A DNA stretch of 11,007 nt from Bacilli bacterium. GTDB taxonomy: Bacteria > Bacillota_I > Bacilli_A > RF39 > UBA660. The notes under the pieces were generated by a model. The model saw nothing but the letters and a program-made list of their open reading frames with translations. It did not search any database and was not told the origin of the DNA. Positions within the stretch are counted from its first letter, which is position 1. Each line of letters begins with the position of its first letter. Where the stretch lies: assembly GCA_016295795.1 (NCBI GenBank), contig JAEDKN010000035.1, positions 1 to 11,007 on the forward strand. Reading direction: 5' to 3'. Both the position numbers and the translations under genes were made by a program. This document shows, one piece after another, positions 1 to 5,468 of the stretch.

Positions 1-741
1 ATTGTTTTTGGAGGAGTTAGTGGAATATCAATAATAACTAAAAAATTATTTGGTATTGATCCTTCAATCTTTATTATGATAAGTTCTATAGTTTTACTAA
101 TAGTAAGTTATTTTGTTCTTGGAAAAGAGAAGACTAGAGGTTCTGTTTTAGGTTCGATTTTATTTCCTATATTTGTTAAGTTAACAGATAGTGTTTCACA
201 GTATTTAACATTTAACGATTCTGAGATGCTTATATATGCGTTGTTTGGTGGAATTTTGTATGGAATAGGTGCGGGTTTAATTTTTAAAGCGGGATTTACA
301 ACTGGTGGTACCGATATAATTAATCAAATAATATCAAAATATTTCAAAGTAAGCATGGGAAATGCTCTTATTATGTCTGACGGATTAATTGTCTTGTGTG
401 GAGTCTTTGTATTTGGAATAACTAAATTGATGTATGCGCTCGTAACTCTTTATATTATTAGCATATTAACCGACAAAGTGCTTTTAGGTATTTCTGATTC
501 TAAAGCTTTCTATATAATAGCTGAAAAAGATGAAGAAATAAAAAGATATGTTTTGGAACAATTGGGACATGGTGTTACTGTTTTTGATGCCAAAGGCGGT
601 TTTACTAAAGAAAAGCAAAAAGTATTGTTTTGTGTAATACCTACTAAAGATTATTTTAAGTTAAAGGAAGGAATACATGAAATTGATGATGGTGCGTTTT
701 TTGTTGCGACTGATGCGTATGAAGTGTTGGGCGGTGAATAA
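1..741 (+). CDS. YitT family membrane protein (DUF161 + DUF2179), 5' partial
   Basis: The frame is open from base 1, so the gene begins upstream; the ATG at 76 is only an internal Met. About 246 residues are present, so roughly 35 are missing compared with the usual ~280 and with the neighbour below. The visible part starts in the conserved GGVSGIS stretch of the YitT membrane domain. Several hydrophobic segments follow, then the family motif TGGTD (codons 101-105), and from about codon 185 a soluble DUF2179 tail ending with the PTKDYFKLKEGIHEIDD segment. YitT proteins are multi-pass inner-membrane proteins of unknown function; transport has been suggested but I know of no proof. The stop codon directly abuts the ATG of a second YitT gene, so the two are almost certainly co-transcribed and translationally coupled. 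Family assignment is confident; substrate and role are unknown. Confidence 0.9.
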   Translation: MVFGGVSGISIITKKLFGIDPSIFIMISSIVLLIVSYFVLGKEKTRGSVLGSILFPIFVKLTDSVSQYLTFNDSEMLIYALFGGILYGIGAGLIFKAGFTTGGTDIINQIISKYFKVSMGNALIMSDGLIVLCGVFVFGITKLMYALVTLYIISILTDKVLLGISDSKAFYIIAEKDEEIKRYVLEQLGHGVTVFDAKGGFTKEKQKVLFCVIPTKDYFKLKEGIHEIDDGAFFVATDAYEVLGGE

Positions 742-1587
742 ATGAAAAAAGAGACTATTGACTATAAATTTTATAAGTATGCAGTTCTAACATTTATGAT
801 GTTTGTTGCTGCAATTAATTATAATTTACTTATAAGTCCTGCAAAGATAGTTGCAGGAGGGGTAAATGGGATTTCGGTTATTTTAGAATCAATATTTAAT
901 TTTTCTCCTTCTATTACTATTTTAATAATTTCATTAGCCATTTTATTTCTTGCTTTGGCTTGTTCACAATATGAGATTGTGGCAAGTGCTTTATACGCTT
1001 CTGTGATTTATCCATTTTTTGTTAAAATAACCTCGGTGATTACAGAAATTATACCATTAGAATATAATGATATGATGCTCATAATAATATTTTCAGGGAT
1101 GATTTCAGGTATTGTTGCGGGAGTAACATGTAAATTAAATATGAGTCAGGGAGGAATAATTTTAATAAGTCAAATTTTATATAAAAAATTTCATATTTCT
1201 ATTGCGCATACTAATCTTATAATTAACTCTATTATAGTGATAGTTGGTGGAATTGTTTTTGGAATAAATAATATAATGTATGCCCTTATATTCTTATATG
1301 TAAGTAAAATCTTTATTGATAAAATTATTTTAGGGATTTCGCAGAAAAAAATATTCTATATAACAACTACAGAGCAAAAGAAAATTGAAAATTATATAAA
1401 AAATGTTTTAGAAGCTGGATATACCATTTTTAATACAAAAGGAGGCTTTTTGAGAAAAAAACAAGCAGTAATTATGACTACAGTTCCAACAAGGGATTAT
1501 TTTAAGTTAAAAGAAGGGATACACGAAATTGATGATAAAGCATTTATAGTAATAACAGATTCATATCAGGTAAAAGGTGGAAAATAG
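742..1587 (+). CDS. YitT family membrane protein (DUF161 + DUF2179), second tandem copy
   Basis: This is a full-length 281-residue paralogue of the preceding gene. Its ATG follows the upstream TAA with zero spacing, and a GGCGGTGA stretch at the end of the upstream gene can serve as ribosome binding site. Hydrophobic segments cover roughly residues 13-30, 55-75, 80-105, 110-130 and 155-195, and a soluble DUF2179 domain follows to the end. The C-terminal PTRDYFKLKEGIHEIDD segment is nearly identical to that of the neighbour, which points to a tandem duplication. The copies differ where the family motif should be: the first reads TGGTD, this one reads QGGII (residues 136-140), losing the polar Thr-Asp pair. 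Function is unknown; a membrane role, perhaps transport, is inferred from the family only. B. subtilis carries a YitT-family gene, yvjA, near ftsEX, so this position is probably old. Confidence 0.92.
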   Translation: MKKETIDYKFYKYAVLTFMMFVAAINYNLLISPAKIVAGGVNGISVILESIFNFSPSITILIISLAILFLALACSQYEIVASALYASVIYPFFVKITSVITEIIPLEYNDMMLIIIFSGMISGIVAGVTCKLNMSQGGIILISQILYKKFHISIAHTNLIINSIIVIVGGIVFGINNIMYALIFLYVSKIFIDKIILGISQKKIFYITTTEQKKIENYIKNVLEAGYTIFNTKGGFLRKKQAVIMTTVPTRDYFKLKEGIHEIDDKAFIVITDSYQVKGGK

Positions 1588-1606
1588 TCACATTTTGTGA
1601 TATACT
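1578..1606 (+). promoter_or_regulatory. candidate sigma-A promoter for ftsE-ftsX-M23
   Basis: A -10 box TATACT (1601-1606) is preceded by TG at 1598-1599 with one base between, which makes an extended -10. Seventeen bases upstream lies TGGAAA (1578-1583), a 4/6 match to TTGACA. A start site would fall near 1613, leaving a leader of under 20 nt before the TTG start of ftsE. The -35 box overlaps the 3' end of the YitT gene, and no terminator separates the two, so read-through from upstream also remains possible. Confidence 0.5.
1588..1600 (+). promoter_or_regulatory. short perfect dyad TCACA-TTT-TGTGA in the ftsE promoter
   Basis: A perfect 5-bp inverted repeat with a 3-base centre begins at the base after the YitT stop codon and lies in the spacer of the candidate ftsE promoter, sharing the TG of the extended -10. 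Its placement suits a repressor operator, but the half-sites are short and it could be chance in AT-rich DNA. There is no T-tract after it, so it is not a terminator. Confidence 0.25.
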
Positions 1607-1630
1607 TATAAAGTACAAGGTGGTGTAAAT

Positions 1631-2329
1631 TTGGAATTAATTAATATTAAAGGAGTTAATAAAAGATATAAAAACGGAGTTACAGCTATTTATGATTTGA
1701 ATATAAGGATTAAAAAAGGTGATTTTGTTTTTGTAATAGGTGGTTCTGGAAGTGGAAAATCCACTTTAATAAAAATGCTTTATCGTGAAGAAAAACCTAC
1801 CAGTGGACAAATCGTAATAGGAGGAATAAACGTTGCAAAACTTAGGAACAGTAAGGTTTATAAATTAAGAAGAAGATTGGGGATAGTTTTCCAAGACTAT
1901 AGATTGTTGCCAAAATTAACTGTTTATGAAAATGTCGCTTTTACTTTAGAGGTTATTGGAACAAAGAAATCTGAAATAAAAAGGAGGACATTAAAAGCGA
2001 TAGAGCTGGTTGGCCTTAAAGCAAAAACCAGAAATTACCCAGACCAATTATCAGGAGGGGAACAACAACGTGTTGCGATTGCGAGGGCAATAGTTAATAG
2101 TCCTAAATTGTTGATTTGTGATGAGCCTACAGGTAATCTTGATCCGGATATGAGTATGGAAATAGTAAAGGTTTTGGATAATATTAATAAAACCACAGGT
2201 ACAACGATTATTATGGCTACTCATGATAAAGATATAGTAAATAAAATGAAAAAAAGAGTACTAGTTTTAAAGGACGGAAGACTAGTAAGAGACTATGAGA
2301 AAGGAAAGTATGATAATGAAGCTATTTAG
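1631..2329 (+). CDS. ftsE: FtsE, ATPase of the FtsEX cell-wall hydrolase activator
   Basis: FtsE is the cytoplasmic ATP-binding subunit that pairs with the membrane protein FtsX and drives conformational control of a peptidoglycan hydrolase outside the cell. The 232 residues are of normal length. All ABC motifs are present: Walker A GGSGSGKST (37-45), Q-loop Gln88 in FQDYRLL, signature LSGGEQQR (140-147), Walker B LLICDEP (160-166) with catalytic Glu165, and switch His198. The FQDYRLL stretch and the position directly before ftsX separate it from other LolD/MacB-like ATPases. The start is TTG, not ATG; it is supported by the site AAGGTGGTG at 1617-1625 with a 5-nt gap, and no nearby ATG preserves the N-terminal beta strand. 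The gene overlaps ftsX. A rare start codon may lower its yield, but that is inference. Confidence 0.96.
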   Translation: MELINIKGVNKRYKNGVTAIYDLNIRIKKGDFVFVIGGSGSGKSTLIKMLYREEKPTSGQIVIGGINVAKLRNSKVYKLRRRLGIVFQDYRLLPKLTVYENVAFTLEVIGTKKSEIKRRTLKAIELVGLKAKTRNYPDQLSGGEQQRVAIARAIVNSPKLLICDEPTGNLDPDMSMEIVKVLDNINKTTGTTIIMATHDKDIVNKMKKRVLVLKDGRLVRDYEKGKYDNEAI

Positions 2330-3215
2330 AATGTTTGGCAGAAGTATAAGAGATGCTTTTAAAAGTGTAATTAGAAATTTTTCGTTATCTATAGCTTCTA
2401 TATCTTGTATAAGTATAACTTTAATTGTTGTTGCTTTTTCACTAATTGCTTCATCTAATGTTAACAATTTTACTACGCTAATTGAAAAAGATGTTACAGT
2501 AGTAGTTTTCTTAAATAGGGATATCACAGAGGAAGGCTTGAAAACGTTTGAAAATGAATTGTCAAAAATAGATAATATTGCTTCTTCGGAATATAAATCT
2601 AAAGAACAATCAAAAAATGAAATGATGAAAGAATCAGACTTGTTTGCTAGTACTATGGGTGAATGGTCAGAAGAAGAAAATCCGTTGAAAGATAGCTATT
2701 TAATTAAAGTAAAAGATATCGAGAAGATTAAAACCACTGCTGCTAGTATAAAAGATTTAGAAAATGTGGAAGTAGTAGATTATGGAGAGGGAATGGTAGA
2801 AAAACTGATTAGTGCATTTTCTCTTATAGAAAAACTGTCAATTGTACTAGTTTTAATATTAATTCTTGTTACGGTATTTTTAATTATTAACACGATAAAA
2901 TTAACTATTTTTTCGAGAAAACGTGAAATTTCAATTATGAGATTAGTTGGCGCTTCTAATTTTTCTATAAAGACGCCTTTTGTAATAGAAGGAATGATAA
3001 TAGGGGCGTTGGGTTCAATTGTTCCTATAATTGTAGTTATTTATGGATATTTGGCTATATATAATCATTTTGAAGGCCAGTTGTTTTCGCCTCTTATAAA
3101 GCTTATAAAACCAACGCCTTTCATTTATCAAACAGCGTTTGTAGTATTAATAATAGGTATTATTGTTGGTATGATGGGTAGTGCTAGAGCAGTAAGGAAG
3201 TATTTAAAAGTATGA
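2316..3215 (+). CDS. ftsX: FtsX, membrane subunit of the FtsEX complex
   Basis: FtsX is the permease-like partner of FtsE; it transports nothing but passes the ATPase state to a peptidoglycan hydrolase through its extracellular loop. I use the ATG at 2316 (299 residues, MKLFRMFGRS). The site AAAGGAAAG at 2300-2308 sits 7 nt before it when aligned to the anti-SD, whereas ATGs at 2310 and 2295 are too close to or ahead of that site. The layout is typical: a basic N-terminus, TM1 about 24-46, a large external loop about 47-168, then TM2 173-199, TM3 222-248 and TM4 270-292. The FtsX family stretch SRKREISIMRLVGAS (200-214) follows TM2. It overlaps ftsE by 14 bp and ends in an ATGA overlap with the M23 gene, so the three are one translationally coupled unit. 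Its TGA stop indicates the standard genetic code. Confidence 0.95.
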   Translation: MKLFRMFGRSIRDAFKSVIRNFSLSIASISCISITLIVVAFSLIASSNVNNFTTLIEKDVTVVVFLNRDITEEGLKTFENELSKIDNIASSEYKSKEQSKNEMMKESDLFASTMGEWSEEENPLKDSYLIKVKDIEKIKTTAASIKDLENVEVVDYGEGMVEKLISAFSLIEKLSIVLVLILILVTVFLIINTIKLTIFSRKREISIMRLVGASNFSIKTPFVIEGMIIGALGSIVPIIVVIYGYLAIYNHFEGQLFSPLIKLIKPTPFIYQTAFVVLIIGIIVGMMGSARAVRKYLKV

Positions 3216-4435
3216 GAAAGAAATTATTTATAATATTCTGTATAATAGTAGTATTTATATCTGTTATTCCTAATAATGCATACGGAATAACATTAGGCGA
3301 ATATGAGGCGAAAGTTAATAAATATCAAAAAGAACTTGATGATACAAAAAAAGCAATAAATAAGACAGAATCTGAAATTGCTGCGGCAAATAACGAGATT
3401 TCTAAAGCAAAAAAAGAAATGCAGGATTTGGAATCAGAGATAGAAGATTTGCATAAAGAAATAGAAGATGGAAAAGCAGAAATTAAAGAGAAGAGTTTGC
3501 AAGTAAAAGAATTTTTTGCATATCTTCAGGTTACTAATGGAGAAAATGCGTATCTTGAATATGCATTTGGAGCTGATAATATCACTGATTTTATATATAG
3601 GATGTCTATTGTTGAACAGATGACTGAATATAATAATCAAGTAATCGAAGATTTGGAAGAAATGATAGAAAGAAACAACAAAAGAGAAACTGAAATACAT
3701 AAAAAAGAAGAGGAATTAACACAAAAGCAGAAATCTTTAGAAAGTAAAATTGTAACTTTAGGTGAAGATAAAGCGGCTTTGGAAGATAGTGGTGTTGACT
3801 CTGCAAAACAATTAAAAATTTATCAAGAAATTGTTGCTAGTTATAAGAAATTAGGATGCAAAAGTTCTGATGTAATAGGAGTTGATTGTGCTGTAAGCGG
3901 ACCCGCAGGTACTTTTAGAAGGCCTACAACTACTGGTTACATAACAAGCGAATTTGGATGGCGTTGGGGAAGTCTACATCGTGGTGTGGATATCACTAGT
4001 TCAAATGGAAAGAATGAAAAAATCTACCCTGTTGCTAATGGAACAATAATCGCAAAATATTATGATACATATGGCGCACTTGTAATTATAGTGGAACATT
4101 ACAATGATAAAGATAATAAATGGTATTCAAGTCTCTATGCGCATATGAGTTCTTTTGCGCCAAATATGTATGTAGGAAAATATGTTACTTCAGATCAGTA
4201 TATAGGATATATGGGAAATACAGGTTATGTTATTCCAAAACCAACTGCATCAAATCCCAATGCGGGAACTCATCTTCATTTGGAAATTGCACCGTGCAAA
4301 ATTTTTAAAGATACTAAATGTAGCACATGGAGTAAGTATACTTCATATATGTCTCAACTTTCTAAAAATGGATTTAAGGGTCCAAGAGCTCTGATAAGTT
4401 TCCCTAGTAGTGGAACGAGGTGGAGTACAAGATAA
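3212..4435 (+). CDS. secreted coiled-coil M23 (LytM) endopeptidase, probable FtsEX-controlled hydrolase
   Basis: The product is a 407-residue exported protein that probably cleaves peptidoglycan cross-bridges or stem peptides. Residues 1-25 form a signal peptide (basic start, hydrophobic core, AYG before the likely cut). Residues 27-100 and 140-210 are Lys/Glu-rich coiled coils split by a short globular part. A C-terminal M23 domain spans about 235-370. The zinc ligands of active LytM enzymes are visible: H256 and D260 in HRGVD, H311 in YAH, and H354/H356 in HLH. Coiled coil plus LytM is the arrangement of EnvC, but E. coli EnvC has a degenerate site, whereas this one looks catalytic. CwlO and PcsB, the FtsEX partners in B. 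subtilis and pneumococcus, use other catalytic folds. The 4-bp ATGA overlap with ftsX makes this the obvious FtsEX partner. Cys216/226 and Cys362/370 may form disulfides. It is followed by a terminator. Confidence 0.93.
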   Translation: MRKKLFIIFCIIVVFISVIPNNAYGITLGEYEAKVNKYQKELDDTKKAINKTESEIAAANNEISKAKKEMQDLESEIEDLHKEIEDGKAEIKEKSLQVKEFFAYLQVTNGENAYLEYAFGADNITDFIYRMSIVEQMTEYNNQVIEDLEEMIERNNKRETEIHKKEEELTQKQKSLESKIVTLGEDKAALEDSGVDSAKQLKIYQEIVASYKKLGCKSSDVIGVDCAVSGPAGTFRRPTTTGYITSEFGWRWGSLHRGVDITSSNGKNEKIYPVANGTIIAKYYDTYGALVIIVEHYNDKDNKWYSSLYAHMSSFAPNMYVGKYVTSDQYIGYMGNTGYVIPKPTASNPNAGTHLHLEIAPCKIFKDTKCSTWSKYTSYMSQLSKNGFKGPRALISFPSSGTRWSTR

Positions 4436-4464
4436 AGGAAATAATTTTAAATTATTTCCTTTTT
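4434..4464 (+). terminator. rho-independent terminator after the ftsEX-M23 operon
   Basis: AAGGAAATAATTT pairs with AAATTATTTCCTT around a very small loop, giving an 11-14 bp stem, and the pairing runs into a T5 tract. It begins on the stop codon of the M23 gene. Only two G-C pairs are present, which is expected in DNA this AT-rich. Confidence 0.85.
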
Positions 4465-4472
4465 GTATTCAA

Positions 4473-4488
4473 ATGAATTTTAATTCAT
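4473..4488 (+). promoter_or_regulatory. 16-bp palindrome upstream of the GDPD-like gene
   Basis: ATGAATT-TT-AATTCAT is a 7-bp perfect inverted repeat with a 2-base centre. It lies in the 46-bp gap between the terminator and the start of the next gene, where that gene's promoter must be. A weak promoter can be drawn around it (TTGTAT at 4463-4468 and TATAAA at 4488-4493, spacing 19). An operator is possible; chance in an A/T-only stretch is equally possible. Confidence 0.25.
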
Positions 4489-4510
4489 ATAAATATACTA
4501 GGTGATAATA

Positions 4511-5233
4511 ATGCTAAATATTGCTCATAAAAATAAGTCTTTAACTGTGTATGAATTTTTAAATAAAAGTCTAAATAATGAATATATCGATGGTATTAAT
4601 ATTGATGTAGTAATGACCAGGGATGAGAGAGTAGTATATTTTACTTCAGTAAATACGACTATAACGGAAATATCTCAAATTCAAGAAAATAATTATTCTA
4701 CAATAAAGCAGGAACAATTTTTAACGTTGAAAGAGCTGTTAGAATATATAAAAGACAGTGAAAAAAGTATATTAATAAATATTTTATCAGTTTATAATTT
4801 GAACGAGTATAATTTAAAGGAGATAAATAGAAAAAATAAACAATTTATAGCTAATATACTAAAAGACATTGAATTATATAGTAATAAAAAGTTTTATTTG
4901 TATAGCGAAAATAATGCTATAGTAAAATTATTACAGAGCATAAAAATTAAACGTAAAAATATAGTTATGGGATTAAGTGTTTCTGAACAGAATTTGAATT
5001 TTCAAGATGTGGATTTTTATGTAATAAGGCCAAATATGATAAGTCAAGAAATCATAGATGTGTTATTTATCAGAGAAAAGGAAGTTATGGTAAATTTAAT
5101 AGATAATAATGACTTTATTATTACTCTTGATAGTATAACCTCGCATAAGCTTGAATTACTTAAAACTAAATATAAGTCTTTATATTTAATTAATAGATAT
5201 CCTGAGATTTTGAATAAAGTATTAGGAATTTAA
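4511..5233 (+). CDS. degenerate glycerophosphodiester phosphodiesterase-like protein, probably non-catalytic
   Basis: The product is a 240-residue soluble protein with no signal peptide or membrane segment. I place the start at ATG 4511, because AGGTGAT at 4500-4506 is a 7-base match to the anti-SD with a proper gap; the in-frame GTG at 4502 lies inside that site. The order of motifs follows the GDPD TIM barrel: an N-terminal HKN (His6) where the family has HRG, INID (29-32) where it has IExD, TRDERVV (36-42) for TxDGxxV, FLTLKELL (70-77) for IPTLEELL, and LINRYPEIL (226-234) for the final ITDxPE. Key catalytic positions are changed: the metal-binding Glu becomes Asn30, the HD pair becomes Phe44-Thr45, and the IEIK strand becomes INIL (89-92). 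True GDPDs hydrolyse glycerophosphodiesters such as lipid head groups. This copy probably does not, and may bind or regulate instead. The family call rests on motif order only. Confidence 0.6.
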   Translation: MLNIAHKNKSLTVYEFLNKSLNNEYIDGINIDVVMTRDERVVYFTSVNTTITEISQIQENNYSTIKQEQFLTLKELLEYIKDSEKSILINILSVYNLNEYNLKEINRKNKQFIANILKDIELYSNKKFYLYSENNAIVKLLQSIKIKRKNIVMGLSVSEQNLNFQDVDFYVIRPNMISQEIIDVLFIREKEVMVNLIDNNDFIITLDSITSHKLELLKTKYKSLYLINRYPEILNKVLGI

Positions 5234-5256
5234 ATTATAATTTTGTTATGTTATAG

Positions 5257-5301
5257 CGATCCTGATTTAAATTTGGGGAAATAATGAATTTTGTAGGATT
5301 G
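5257..5301 (+). other. possible RNA fold in the gap before uvrB
   Basis: The 235-bp stretch 5234-5468 holds no convincing gene. CGATCCTG at 5257-5264 can pair with TAGGATTG at 5294-5301 (8 bp, two G-U pairs), enclosing a small ATTT-GGGG-AAAT hairpin. About 40 nt further lies a terminator, so this could be a structured 3' end of the GDPD-like transcript or a short independent RNA. A TATAAT at 5236-5241 has no well-spaced -35 box. I recognise no known RNA family here. Confidence 0.2.
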
Positions 5302-5343
5302 TTTCTAGTATATGAAAATAGAAAAGTTCGTATTAATATCTAT

Positions 5344-5373
5344 AACAAGGAATGTTTGTTTCCTTGTTTTTTT
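5344..5373 (+). terminator. rho-independent terminator upstream of uvrB
   Basis: AACAAGGAA (5344-5352) pairs perfectly with TTCCTTGTT (5360-5368) around a 7-base loop, and seven T residues follow at 5367-5373. It probably ends the transcript of the GDPD-like gene, whose stop lies 110 bp upstream, and insulates uvrB from it. Confidence 0.88.
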
Positions 5374-5396
5374 ATATTTTATCGGGCATAAAAGCA

Positions 5397-5425
5397 TTGA
5401 CAAACGTTTGTTTGCTGACTATAAT
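5397..5425 (+). promoter_or_regulatory. consensus sigma-A promoter of uvrB
   Basis: TTGACA (5397-5402) and TATAAT (5420-5425) are both perfect consensus hexamers with an ideal 17-base spacer. Transcription would start near 5432, giving a leader of about 37 nt before the uvrB ATG. Such a strong core promoter is typical of genes held down by a repressor, and a LexA-like dyad fills most of the spacer. Confidence 0.9.
5401..5414 (+). promoter_or_regulatory. LexA-like SOS operator in the uvrB promoter
   Basis: CAAAC-GTTT-GTTTG is a perfect 5-bp dyad with a 4-base centre, the geometry of the Gram-positive LexA (Cheo) box CGAAC-N4-GTTCG, from which it differs at one symmetric position per half-site. 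It overlaps the end of the -35 box and lies between -35 and -10, where a bound repressor would block polymerase. uvrB is a known LexA target in B. subtilis. A second, overlapping palindrome, ACAAACGTTTGT (5400-5411), means a different repressor cannot be excluded. Confidence 0.65.
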
Positions 5426-5468
5426 TATGATTATGGAAATAACTAAATCTATGAGGAGGTGGTAATCT

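Noticed and set aside
2282..2527. 81-codon open frame on the minus strand.
   Set aside because: It is the complement of the start of ftsX, with no start signals; it is hydrophobic only because it mirrors AT-rich membrane-protein DNA.
3210..3232. TGA read as Trp (Mycoplasma code).
   Set aside because: With TGA as Trp, ftsX would gain only a few codons before a TAA, while all proteins here use TGG for conserved Trp residues; the standard code fits better.
4120..4308. Cys-rich 62-codon frame on the plus strand.
   Set aside because: It is a frame-shifted shadow of the M23 catalytic domain, without its own ribosome site.
4494..4499. TATACT as the -10 box of the GDPD-like gene.
   Set aside because: It directly abuts the AGGTGAT ribosome site, so transcription would start inside or after that site.
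5236..5241. TATAAT as a promoter for an RNA in the gap before uvrB.
   Set aside because: The only -35-like hexamer (TTGAAT at 5210-5215) is 20 bases away, and the match may be chance in this AT-rich stretch.
5284..5391. Small open frame of about 35 codons starting ATG AAT TTT after GGGGAAATA.
   Set aside because: It runs straight through the terminator stem and T-tract, its composition is not protein-like, and no well-spaced promoter serves it.
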